From Massilia sp. HP4 (GTDB lineage: Bacteria > Pseudomonadota > Gammaproteobacteria > Burkholderiales > Burkholderiaceae_D), in NCBI RefSeq assembly GCF_005222695.1, contig NZ_STGG01000041.1, positions 310,001 through 374,000 of the forward strand: a stretch of DNA of 64,000 nucleotides, read 5' to 3'. The notes beneath the pieces were generated by a model, which saw only the letters and a program-made list of their open reading frames with translations, was not told the DNA's origin and did no database searches. The position numbers and the translations under genes are program-made. Shown one piece after another: positions 9,854 to 19,083 of the stretch. Numbering within the stretch: position 1 is the stretch's first letter; every line of letters begins with the position of its first letter.

Positions 9854-10390
9854 AACGACAATTCATTGTTTTTGGTTGGAGTGCGCTTTCGCATAGCATG
9901 ATTGCTGCCTGGGCTTCGACGGGCGTCGCTCGTAGAATTTTTTGGGCACCTCTGTAATACGTTTATCCTTAGATTACACGTGGATCAAGGTAGTTGAGGC
10001 GCTACACCCAAAGGTTTCAACAGCTCTGACCGATCATTGATACTGGCAACTGGGCAGGTGTTTCGTGAAAATTATTATCACTCCGCAACCTCATAGCCCG
10101 ACATGTCGATCCACATCCGGCAAGATTTTCCAAAAGATCTTCCCCGCTTGCATAGATCGAGCCTATTGCATTGCCACAAATTTATGAAAACGTGCGAACT
10201 TTACGGTCATAACTAAATTGAGGGACAAATGAGGAATTGAGAAAATCATCGTCGGAGGCGGCAATTAATATCCAATTCCAATACCGAAGCTGGCACAAAT
10301 CTTGAGCTCAGATACCTACCGGCTGACGTCAACCACGTATAGTGCCAGACTCGAGCCAGCTCAAGGTGACCATCTTCAGGTCACTTAAGC
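9854..10390. other. AT-richer spacer, nothing recognised
   Basis: About 540 bases between the truncated HEPN/RES gene and the guaA terminator. It is clearly more AT-rich than the core genes and holds no recognisable gene, tRNA or integrase. Its composition fits acquired or decayed DNA at an island boundary. Confidence 0.45.
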
Positions 10391-10419
10391 TAAAAAAAGC
10401 TCGCCGAAGCGAGCCTTTT
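10391..10419 (-). terminator. Rho-independent terminator of guaA
   Basis: Perfect stem GCTCGC (10399-10404) / GCGAGC (10409-10414) with a CGAA tetraloop. Read on the reverse strand it is followed by seven T residues (10398-10392). It lies 34 bases after the guaA stop. The four T on the other side could also give weak + strand termination. Confidence 0.85.
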
Positions 10420-10452
10420 AAACAGCACAAGTATAGTTTCCAATATGAAATA

Positions 10453-12063
10453 TTACTCCCACTCGATCGTCGCCGGCGGCTTGCCCGAAATATCGTACAC
10501 AACGCGATTCAGCCCACGCACCTCATTGATGATGCGATTGCTCACCTTGCCCAGCAACGAATGCGGCAAATGCGCCCATTGCGCCGTCATGAAGTCCAGC
10601 GTCTGCACCGCGCGCAGCGCGACAACGTATTCATACGTCCGCCCATCGCCCATCACCCCCACCGACTTCACCGGCAAGAATACCGCGAACGCCTGGCTGG
10701 TCGCCTCATACCAGTTCACCGGCGCCTTGCCCGCATCGATGCCCGGCACTTGCGGCACTTCGAACGGCGTATTGCGCAGCTCTTCGATAAAGATCGCATC
10801 CGCCTCGCGCAGCAGATCGGCATATTCCTTCTTCACCTCGCCCAGGATGCGCACACCGAGACCCGGCCCCGGGAACGGATGACGATACACCATGTCATGC
10901 GGCAGCCCCAGCGCGACACCCAACTTGCGCACCTCATCCTTGAACAGCTCGCGCAACGGCTCGAGCAGTTTCAGGTTCAGGGTCTCGGGCAGCCCGCCCA
11001 CATTGTGGTGGCTCTTGATCGTCTGGCCCTTCTTGCCCTTGCCGGCCGACTCGATCACGTCCGGATAGATCGTGCCCTGCGCCAGCCACTTGGCATTGGT
11101 CAGCTTGCCCGCCTCGACCTGGAACACCTCGACGAATTCGCGGCCGATGATCTTGCGCTTCTGCTCGGGATCGGTCACGCCGGCCAGGTGGCCCATGAAC
11201 TGCGCCTCGGCATCGATGCGCACGACTTTCACGCCCAGGTTCTTGGAGAACATGTCCATGACCATCTTGCCCTCGTCCTTGCGCAGCAGGCCGTGGTCGA
11301 CGAATACGCAGGTCAGCTGGTCGCCGATCGCGCGGTGGATCAGCGCCGCGGCGACGCTCGAATCGACGCCGCCCGACAGGCCCAGGATCACCTCGTCGGT
11401 GCCCACCTGTTCGCGGATCTTGGCGACGGCTTCGCCGATGTAATCCGGCATGTTCCAGTCCGACTTGCAGCCGCAGATCTCGTGGACGAAACGGCCGATG
11501 ATGGCTTCGCCTTGCGTCGTGTGGGTCACTTCAGGATGGAACTGCAGCGCATAGAAACGGCGCTCTTCGTCAGCCATCGCGGCGATCGGGCAGCTATCGG
11601 TCGAACCCATCAGCTTGAAGCCTTGTGGCATGTCCAGCACCTTGTCGCCATGGCTCATCCAGACCTTCAGCATGCCGTGGCCTTCGTCGGTCACGAAGTC
11701 GTTGATGCCGTTGAGCAGTGCGGTGTGGTTGCGGGCGCGCACTTCGGCGTAGCCGAATTCGCGCTTCAGGCCGTTCTCGACCTTGCCGCCCAGTTGGGCC
11801 GCCATGGTCTGCATGCCGTAGCAGATGCCCAGCACCGGCACGCCGGCTTCGAACACCGCCTGCGGCGCGCGCGGCGAATCGCCTTCGAGCGTCGAGTTGT
11901 GGCTGCCCGACAGGATGATGCCCGAGGCGCCGTATTCGCGCACGAACTCGTCGCTGACGTCGTAGGGGAAGACTTCGGAGAACACGCCGGCGTCGCGCAC
12001 GCGACGCGCGATCAGCTGGGTGACCTGGGAACCGAAATCGAGGATGAGGATTTTGGAATGCAT
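10453..12063 (-). CDS. guaA: GMP synthase (glutamine-hydrolysing)
   Basis: A 536-residue enzyme that makes GMP from XMP, ATP and glutamine, the last step of guanine nucleotide synthesis. The N-terminal class I glutamine amidotransferase has C81 (GICYGMQ), H176 and E178 (QFHPEVT). The PP-loop ATP-pyrophosphatase motif SGGVDSS is at 230-236, followed by the C-terminal dimerisation domain. The ATG at 12063 ([13 protein letters not shown]) is the conserved start; an upstream ATG at 12144 would add 27 unrelated residues. It follows guaB after 142 bases and ends at a strong terminator. Its 3' end borders the accessory region. Confidence 0.97.
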   Translation of the reverse strand: MHSKILILDFGSQVTQLIARRVRDAGVFSEVFPYDVSDEFVREYGASGIILSGSHNSTLEGDSPRAPQAVFEAGVPVLGICYGMQTMAAQLGGKVENGLKREFGYAEVRARNHTALLNGINDFVTDEGHGMLKVWMSHGDKVLDMPQGFKLMGSTDSCPIAAMADEERRFYALQFHPEVTHTTQGEAIIGRFVHEICGCKSDWNMPDYIGEAVAKIREQVGTDEVILGLSGGVDSSVAAALIHRAIGDQLTCVFVDHGLLRKDEGKMVMDMFSKNLGVKVVRIDAEAQFMGHLAGVTDPEQKRKIIGREFVEVFQVEAGKLTNAKWLAQGTIYPDVIESAGKGKKGQTIKSHHNVGGLPETLNLKLLEPLRELFKDEVRKLGVALGLPHDMVYRHPFPGPGLGVRILGEVKKEYADLLREADAIFIEELRNTPFEVPQVPGIDAGKAPVNWYEATSQAFAVFLPVKSVGVMGDGRTYEYVVALRAVQTLDFMTAQWAHLPHSLLGKVSNRIINEVRGLNRVVYDISGKPPATIEWE

Positions 12064-12142
12064 GGAGACAGTAAGTAGTGTGCGCAGGGTGGAAGGCTTG
12101 CCGTCCACCCAACAAATTCTGGGCCAACAAGATGCTGGCGTC

Positions 12143-12173
12143 ACGCGTCGGCGGCAAAGCCGCCAACCCTACG
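12143..12173. repeat. REP-like palindromic repeat, copy 1
   Basis: A GC-rich imperfect palindrome with arms GTCGGCGGC and GCCGCCAAC around AAA, ending in CCCTACG, inside the guaB-guaA spacer. The same unit recurs, once in each orientation, at 53876-53905 and 54001-54031. Recurrence at distant intergenic sites in one window marks it as a dispersed REP-type element. Confidence 0.7.
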
Positions 12174-12205
12174 AAAACGGCGCTCACCGGCGCCGTCGCT
12201 GGAGC

Positions 12206-13693
<1,488 letters not shown>

Positions 13694-13815
13694 TTATACA
13701 GAAACTCTCAATTTCCGTCGCCGGGCAGGCCAAAATTTGTTTTGCACGGTGCGCCGGGCAATTGACAGCCGAACCAAGACATGGCGAAATCGCAGTGCTC
13801 ATCCAGGAATCTTCC

Positions 13816-14319
13816 ATGCCTCTTCTGTCCAGAACTACCCTCGGCGCCCTGCTCCTGCTCGCCGCCACCGCCTCCCATGCCCAGTATGTCTGGATCGGGC
13901 CGAACGGCACGCGCCAGTATTCCGACCGCCCGCCGCCGCCCGGCACGCCGGCCAGCAAGATCGTCAAGGCGCCCGGCCGCCCGGCCTTCGAGCCGCAAGT
14001 GCCGGCGGCCGATGCAGCGGCCGACGGCGCCGGCAAGCCGCAGGACGCCAAGGCCCCGCCCACCCTGACCGAACGCGAAGTCGCCTTCCGCGAGCGCAGC
14101 AAGGCGCGCGCGGAACAGGAACAGAAAGACCAGGAAGCAGCGACGCGCCAGCGGCGGCTGGCCGAGCATTGCGCCGCCGCGCGCGAGACCCAGGCCCAGC
14201 TCGACTCCGGCATCCGTATCGCCAGGATCGGGCCGGACGGCGAAAAGACCTACATGACCGACGAAGAAAAGGCCGCGCGTAACGAACGGGTCAGGCGCGC
14301 ACTGCAGGAGTGCCGCTGA
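13816..14319 (+). CDS. DUF4124 domain exported protein
   Basis: A 167-residue protein with a Sec signal peptide (hydrophobic LGALLLLAATASHA, cleavage before QYVW). The DUF4124 start segment YVWIGPNGTRQYSDRPPPPG lies just after it. This family is common in betaproteobacteria and has no firm function. The middle is rich in charged residues and predicted helical (EREVAFRERSKARAEQEQ). I chose the ATG at 13816, 8 bases after AGGA, over an ATG 54 bases upstream because it starts the signal peptide. Its last 29 bases overlap the convergent GGDEF gene. Confidence 0.8.
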   Translation: MPLLSRTTLGALLLLAATASHAQYVWIGPNGTRQYSDRPPPPGTPASKIVKAPGRPAFEPQVPAADAAADGAGKPQDAKAPPTLTEREVAFRERSKARAEQEQKDQEAATRQRRLAEHCAAARETQAQLDSGIRIARIGPDGEKTYMTDEEKAARNERVRRALQECR

Positions 14320-15478
14320 CCGGATCGGACTCGGGCGCCGCCTCCACGCGGTTGCGCCCGCCCGCCTTGGCCGCGTACAGGGCCGTGTCGGCGCGCGCCA
14401 TCAGGCCGGCGATGCTTTCTCCCGGCTTCAGCATCGCCACCCCGATGCTGACCGTGTACGACACGCCGCTCGCGCCCCCCGCCAGTTGCGGCGTGCGCTC
14501 GAGCGCGGCGCGCAGGCGCTGGGCCACGGCGAGCACCGTGCGGCCGTCGGCGTCGGGCAGCAGCACGGCAAACTCCTCGCCGCCCAGCCGGGCGCAGTAG
14601 TCGATCTTGCGGATCACCTGCTGGGTGCGCTCCACCAGGTCGCGCAGCACCAGGTCGCCGACGCCGTGGCCATAGGTATCGTTGATGCGCTTGAAATGGT
14701 CGGCGTCCACCAGCAGCAGGCCGAGGCCGCCGCCACGGCGCTCGGCGCGCGCCAGTTCGCGCTCGGCGAAGGCGAAGAAGGCGCGGCGCGAGGCGGCGCC
14801 GGTCAGGTGGTCGTGGTCGGCTGCGTGGGCGCTGGCGGCGATCAGGCGCGCGTTGGCCATCATCACCGCACCCAGGGTCAGCGCCGGCAGCGCCATGGTG
14901 CCGATCGCGAAGAACACCAGGTTATAGGTGCTTTCTTCCAGCAGCGAATAAGGTTGATAGGCATCGATCGCATAGAAGGTCGCGCGCCAGGCATGGCCCG
15001 CGCCCAGCACCAGGGCGGCGCAGCGGGTAAAGGTGAACGGGTAGCGCAGGCGCGGCTCGACCGGTGCGCGCAGCGCCACGCCGATCGCGATGCAGACGGC
15101 GCCGTGGTACAGCGAGACCGACACGATGCGCAGCGCCGCCGACTCGATCGCGTAATGGAAGAACACGACGCCGGACAGGGCGGCCAGCGCACCGCCAGCC
15201 AGCCAGGGCCACGGCACGCGCCGGCCCAGGAAACGCCGGAAGCCGGCGTAGCTCAGGGTGATCGTGCCAAGGTAGAGCCCGTTGGCCACCTCGATGCTCA
15301 GGACATCGGGAATGAATCCGCGACCGGCAAACAGCAACAACGCCGCCACCGCCAGAAGATTCGCTTGTCGCCACTCGCGGATGCCGGCGACCTCGCTCTT
15401 GGCAAGCGAAGACAGGACCAGCAACATGACCCCCGACAAGGCAGTGGTCACCAATAACAGGCTCAGGGCATTCAACAT
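14291..15478 (-). CDS. membrane-anchored diguanylate cyclase (GGDEF)
   Basis: A 395-residue protein with about six N-terminal membrane segments (residues 1-200) and a C-terminal GGDEF domain that should make cyclic di-GMP. The active-site motif is GGEEF, preceded by VDADHFKRINDTYGH. RKID sits exactly five residues before GGEEF and matches an RxxD inhibitory site, so product inhibition is likely. The ATG at 15478 begins the first hydrophobic helix; a GTG at 15517 would add 13 polar residues. It is convergent with the DUF4124 gene, with a 29-base 3' overlap. Confidence 0.88.
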   Translation of the reverse strand: MLNALSLLLVTTALSGVMLLVLSSLAKSEVAGIREWRQANLLAVAALLLFAGRGFIPDVLSIEVANGLYLGTITLSYAGFRRFLGRRVPWPWLAGGALAALSGVVFFHYAIESAALRIVSVSLYHGAVCIAIGVALRAPVEPRLRYPFTFTRCAALVLGAGHAWRATFYAIDAYQPYSLLEESTYNLVFFAIGTMALPALTLGAVMMANARLIAASAHAADHDHLTGAASRRAFFAFAERELARAERRGGGLGLLLVDADHFKRINDTYGHGVGDLVLRDLVERTQQVIRKIDYCARLGGEEFAVLLPDADGRTVLAVAQRLRAALERTPQLAGGASGVSYTVSIGVAMLKPGESIAGLMARADTALYAAKAGGRNRVEAAPESDPVSGTPAVRA

Positions 15479-15620
15479 CGGGACAGGGTGACGCTGGTGG
15501 ATGTGCCGGTAAGGCACGATGGGGGCTCAATGGAACCGCCATGATACCAAGAAACTCCCGGAAATCTATCCAATTATTGCATTTGCGCAATATTCAACCG
15601 CCTGGCCCGCCCCGAACGGC

Positions 15621-15935
15621 TCAGGCCCCGCTATCGGCCGCATCTGCCGCAACGGCCTTCCTGGCGGCGCGCTTGCGACGCGAATCCTTGGGATCGGCCA
15701 CCAGCGGCCGGTAGATCTCGATGCGGTCGCGCTCGCGCAGCACGGTGTCGAGCGTCTTTTTCTTGGCATAGATGCCGACCGCCTGCGTGGCCAGGTTGAT
15801 GTCCGGGAAGGCTTCCAGCACGCCGCTGCGCTCGATTGCCTCGCCGATGGTCGTGCCCTGCTCCACCTGCATCGGGCGCAGCCATTCGTGCTTGTCAATG
15901 GCATAGCACACCGACACCGCCAGCATCTCAGCCAT
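15621..15935 (-). CDS. rnfH: RnfH family protein
   Basis: A 104-residue member of the RnfH/UPF0125 family, a ubiquitin-like beta-grasp fold of unsettled function. The family segments VSVCYAIDKHEW, GTTIGEAIERSGVLEAFPDI and RDRIEIYRPLVADPK are all recognisable. The C-terminus is a basic, Ala-rich tail. It starts 8 bases inside the end of ratA, so the two are translated together. The ratA-rnfH pair next to smpB is a conserved proteobacterial arrangement. Confidence 0.85.
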   Translation of the reverse strand: MAEMLAVSVCYAIDKHEWLRPMQVEQGTTIGEAIERSGVLEAFPDINLATQAVGIYAKKKTLDTVLRERDRIEIYRPLVADPKDSRRKRAARKAVAADAADSGA

Positions 15936-16359
15936 ACAGCGCCTCGGCGCGCTTGCAGAACGAGTCGACCATGCTGTTGGCGATCATGCCGAACACGGGG
16001 CCGACGATCTGGGCCAGGATCACGCTCGAGAACTCGTATTGCATGTCGAAGTCGATCTTGCAGGCATCTTCACGCAGGGCCTTGAAACTCCACGTTGCCT
16101 CCAGCATCTTGAAAGGACCGTCCACCAGGTGCATCTTCATCTGGGTCGGGCGCTGGTTGTGGTTCGCCGTCGTAAAGCTCTGCTTTACGCCGTGGAAATT
16201 GATCTGCAAGCTGGCGACCAGTTTCTCGTCGGTCTGTTCGACGATCTTGACACCTGCACACCAGGGCAGGAACTTGGGATAATCCTCGACCTTGGCGACC
16301 AGGTCGAACATCTGTTCTGCGCTATAGCCAAGGAATACTGATTTGTGCACTACTGCCAT
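15928..16359 (-). CDS. ratA: RatA-type START/polyketide-cyclase protein
   Basis: A 143-residue protein of the RatA/YfjG/COQ10 family with a START-like helix-grip fold. Typical segments are SVFLGYSAEQMFDLVAKVEDYPKFLPWC near the N-terminus and the C-terminal GPVFGMIANSMVDSFCKRAE. E. coli RatA was described as a 50S-binding inhibitor of 70S assembly, while COQ10-like members act in quinone biology; the sequence does not decide between them. It is divergent from smpB and overlaps rnfH by 8 bases. Confidence 0.85.
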   Translation of the reverse strand: MAVVHKSVFLGYSAEQMFDLVAKVEDYPKFLPWCAGVKIVEQTDEKLVASLQINFHGVKQSFTTANHNQRPTQMKMHLVDGPFKMLEATWSFKALREDACKIDFDMQYEFSSVILAQIVGPVFGMIANSMVDSFCKRAEALYG

Positions 16360-16394
16360 TGGTCAACCGTTTGTTATGATGTTGGTCATTTGCA

Positions 16395-16413
16395 GGCGCC
16401 AGCTGTTGGCGCC
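16395..16413. promoter_or_regulatory. palindrome in the ratA/smpB divergent spacer
   Basis: GGCGCCA and TGGCGCC form a perfect 7-bp inverted repeat around GCTGT, midway in the 94-base spacer between ratA and smpB. It could be an operator or simply a stem. No T-tract follows, so it is not an obvious terminator. Confidence 0.3.
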
Positions 16414-16453
16414 ATGGCAGTAGTTTAACCGACACGCGAAATTTCGCCTTTTC

Positions 16454-16903
16454 ATGAGCATCGCTGACAATAAAAAAGCATTTTTTGACTACTTCATCGA
16501 AGACCGCTACGAAGCGGGTCTGGTGCTGGAGGGTTGGGAAGTCAAAGCCATCCGCGAAGGGCGGGTGCAGATCAAGGAAGCCTATGTGCTCGTTCGCAAT
16601 AACGAGCTCTACCTGTTCGGCGCACACGTCAGTGCGTTGACGACGACTTCCACCTTCAGCCACCCGGAAGCGCTGCGTTCGCGCAAGCTCCTGCTGCACC
16701 GTGCCGAGATCGACAAGCTGATCGGCAAGGTCGAGCGCGCCGGCTTTACCCTGGTGCCGCTCAACCTGCATATGAAGAAAGGCCGCGTGAAGTGCGAGAT
16801 CGGCCTGGCCAAGGGCAAGAAGCAGCACGACAAGCGCGCGACCGAGAAAGACCGCGACGCCAAGCGCGAGGTCAACCAGGCGATGAAGACCAACCGGCGC
16901 TGA
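16454..16903 (+). CDS. smpB: SsrA-binding protein SmpB
   Basis: A 149-residue protein that binds tmRNA and carries it to stalled ribosomes for trans-translation. The start [33 protein letters not shown], the core segment with AYVLVRN and [11 protein letters not shown], and the basic C-terminal tail ([18 protein letters not shown]) that enters the decoding site are all typical. Length is normal. The tmRNA gene itself is not in the window. Confidence 0.97.
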   Translation: MSIADNKKAFFDYFIEDRYEAGLVLEGWEVKAIREGRVQIKEAYVLVRNNELYLFGAHVSALTTTSTFSHPEALRSRKLLLHRAEIDKLIGKVERAGFTLVPLNLHMKKGRVKCEIGLAKGKKQHDKRATEKDRDAKREVNQAMKTNRR

Positions 16904-16929
16904 CCTTCAGCGACGGTGCGCAGCGCGGC

Positions 16930-18123
16930 TCAGGCTTCTTGCACGGTTGGCGCCGCTGCACTGCGCACCGACAACCGCCACGCCCCGAAGCTCAGCGCCA
17001 GCCCGCCCGCCACGCCCAGCGCCAGCCTGAGGGCGCTCTCGAACAGCAGCGGCGCCACCAGGCCCGAGACCAGGGCGAACGCCATCATCTGGATGAAGCC
17101 GACCATCGACGAGGCCAGGCCGCGGTTGCGCGGGAACAGCCCCATCGCGGTCAGCTGCACCGCCGGCATCGCCACCGCCAGGCCGAAGGTATACACGAAC
17201 AGCGGCAGCACCGACCACGGTACGCTGGCCGGGGCAAAGGCGTGATAACCGACATTGAGCGCCACGCCCAGCGCCATCACGGCGTAGCCGGTCCACATCA
17301 TGGCGGCCGGGGTCGAGGCATGGGCGCGCTTGCCGCCCCAGGCCGAACCGACCACCATGCCGCCCACCAGCGGGATGAACATCCAGGCGAAGGCGGTCTC
17401 GGGCAGGCCCAGGATCTCCATCACGAAGTTCGAGGCCGAGCCGATGTACAGCGACAGGCCGCTGAATGCCAGGCCGACCGACAGCGCCAGGAACACGAAT
17501 TGCGGATTACGCAGCACCATCAGGTAGTTGCTGCCGATCGTGCCAGGATGGAAGGCCTGGCGTTTTTCGACCGGCAGGCTTTCCGGCAGCATCTTCGCGA
17601 CCAGCAGGATCATCGCCGCGCCGAACGCGGCCAGGAACACGAACGACGAACGCCAGCCGAAGGTCACGTGCAGCCAGCCGCCCAGGATCGGGGCGATCGC
17701 CGGCGCCAGGCCGAACACCATCATGATGTGCGACATCATGCGCTGGGCCTGCGGGCCCGAGAAACGGTCTTGCACGATGGCCTGGCCGATCACCGAGCCG
17801 GCGCCGGCCGACAGGCCCTGCAGCGCGCGGAACACCAGCAGCCAGCCGAAGCTCGGGGCCCAGGCCGCGCCGATCGACGCCAGCGTATAGACGGCGAGTG
17901 CGGCCAGGATCACGGGGCGGCGACCGAAGGAGTCGGACAGGGTTCCGTAGAACAGCATCATGAAGGCGAACGTGAACAGGAACACGCTCAGGGTCTGCTG
18001 CACGGCCACCGGACCGACCGCGAATTCGGCGCCGATCGCCGGCATCGACGGCAAATAGGTGTCGATCGCCAGGGCGCCGATCATGCCCAGGCAGGCGAGG
18101 ATGACGGTGAGGAGTTTTTGCAT
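16930..18123 (-). CDS. Bcr/CflA-type MFS drug exporter
   Basis: A 397-residue, 12-helix major facilitator of the drug:H+ antiporter (DHA1, Bcr/CflA) group. The first helix carries the family mark IDTYLPSMPAI, the loop 2-3 motif A is GTLSDSFGRRPVIL, and helix 5 has the antiporter-type GLAPAIAPILGG. Likely substrates are antibiotics or sulfonamide-like compounds, but the sequence does not fix one. I chose the ATG at 18123 (MQKLLTVILACLG), which begins helix 1, over one 87 bases upstream. It is convergent with smpB. Confidence 0.87.
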   Translation of the reverse strand: MQKLLTVILACLGMIGALAIDTYLPSMPAIGAEFAVGPVAVQQTLSVFLFTFAFMMLFYGTLSDSFGRRPVILAALAVYTLASIGAAWAPSFGWLLVFRALQGLSAGAGSVIGQAIVQDRFSGPQAQRMMSHIMMVFGLAPAIAPILGGWLHVTFGWRSSFVFLAAFGAAMILLVAKMLPESLPVEKRQAFHPGTIGSNYLMVLRNPQFVFLALSVGLAFSGLSLYIGSASNFVMEILGLPETAFAWMFIPLVGGMVVGSAWGGKRAHASTPAAMMWTGYAVMALGVALNVGYHAFAPASVPWSVLPLFVYTFGLAVAMPAVQLTAMGLFPRNRGLASSMVGFIQMMAFALVSGLVAPLLFESALRLALGVAGGLALSFGAWRLSVRSAAAPTVQEA

Positions 18124-18236
18124 GTACTGCACTTTCGGGATATTGCCAACACTGCACGGCGCAGCGTGGGGGACGGGATTGTACGCTATTTTTATCTCGT
18201 CAATCTTCACCCGTCCTCACCTTCACGGCCGCCGGC

Positions 18237-18908
18237 CTACGGCGCGCGCAGCGACATGCCGAAGCGGTCCAGGCGCGGCATCCAGTCTTCCTGGTAGGCG
18301 GCCGACACCAGCACCCGTTCCGCGCGCCCGATCAGTTTCTCGCGCGGCACCAGGCCGATCGTGCGCGAATCGGCGCTGTCGTTGCGGTTGTCGCCCAACA
18401 TCAGGTACTGGCCGGCCGGGATGCGCAGCGGCGCGAAGCTGCGCGCTGCGGCGACGCCGGGCAGCACCTGGATCCGCTGGCGGGTGCCGGCCACCTGCTC
18501 CTCGAGGCGGACCGCATCCACCAGCGTGCCGCGGCTGCGCTCGCGCGCCTCGCCCAGCACCGCGTAACTGCCGCCTTCGCCGTTGACGAACAGGCGGTCG
18601 CCCCGCATCTCGACCAGGTCGCCCGGCACCGCGAGCACGCGCTTGATCAGCCGGATGTCGTCTTGCGGCGAATGGAACACGACCATGTCGCCGCGCGCCG
18701 GATCGCCCAGGTGCGCCACGCTGTGTTCGGTCAGTGGTATCTTGAGGTCGAAGGCCATGCGGTTGATGAGCACCACGTCGCCCTCCAGCAGATTTGGCCG
18801 CATCGAGCCGCTAGGGATCGGGCTCCAGTCGGCCACCGCGCTGCGAAACACGCCGAACAACAGCACGAATACCAAAAAGCCCTTGTTGGCGCGGACGAAG
18901 TTTTTCAT
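18237..18908 (-). CDS. lepB: signal peptidase I (S26A) paralogue
   Basis: A 223-residue type I signal peptidase that cuts signal peptides of exported proteins. A single N-terminal membrane helix (about 8-25) precedes the catalytic Ser S35 in IPSGSM and the general base Lys K89 in RLIKRVLAVPGD. The late box GDNRNDSADSR is intact. AGGAG lies 7 bases before the ATG. The main lepB of this group usually sits with lepA; this stand-alone, shorter copy is probably a second enzyme, which is an inference from context. Confidence 0.87.
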   Translation of the reverse strand: MKNFVRANKGFLVFVLLFGVFRSAVADWSPIPSGSMRPNLLEGDVVLINRMAFDLKIPLTEHSVAHLGDPARGDMVVFHSPQDDIRLIKRVLAVPGDLVEMRGDRLFVNGEGGSYAVLGEARERSRGTLVDAVRLEEQVAGTRQRIQVLPGVAAARSFAPLRIPAGQYLMLGDNRNDSADSRTIGLVPREKLIGRAERVLVSAAYQEDWMPRLDRFGMSLRAP

Positions 18909-19021
18909 GGACGACTCCTCGGTGGATGGATGCGCCCAGCTTAACCACAGCCCGCACCTGCAGGCTTAGCAGTTCATTAATTGCATCGAGGCGCAGCAAA
19001 CAGGCGGACGGCAAGGTGCGA

Positions 19022-19055
19022 GTGTCACCGGGCTGTCATATTTGACATCTACACT
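19022..19055 (+). promoter_or_regulatory. Pho box and -10 of the ppk1-sixA operon
   Basis: Two direct half-sites, GTGTCAC (19022-19028) and CTGTCAT (19033-19039), are separated by 4 bases, giving the 11-bp period of a PhoB-binding Pho box. TACACT (19050-19055) follows 10 bases later, the usual spacing of a PhoB-dependent -10. Transcription would start near 19062, just upstream of the ppk1 start. This fits phosphate-starvation control of polyphosphate synthesis. Confidence 0.68.
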
Positions 19056-19083
19056 ACCTGCGGGACGACTACGACCGCAGACT

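Noticed and set aside
10342..12078. 578-codon open frame antisense to guaA
   Set aside because: GuaA on the other strand is complete and conserved; the long frame is a GC-bias shadow, rich in His, Arg and Ala with no domain.
15583..15590. Another TTGCGCAA near the GGDEF gene
   Set aside because: The flanks are not palindromic beyond the core, so it is not counted as an operator of the same type.
19042..19083. TTG at 19042 as the ppk1 start
   Set aside because: It lies inside the Pho-box promoter, upstream of the expected transcription start; the ATG at 19084 is preferred.
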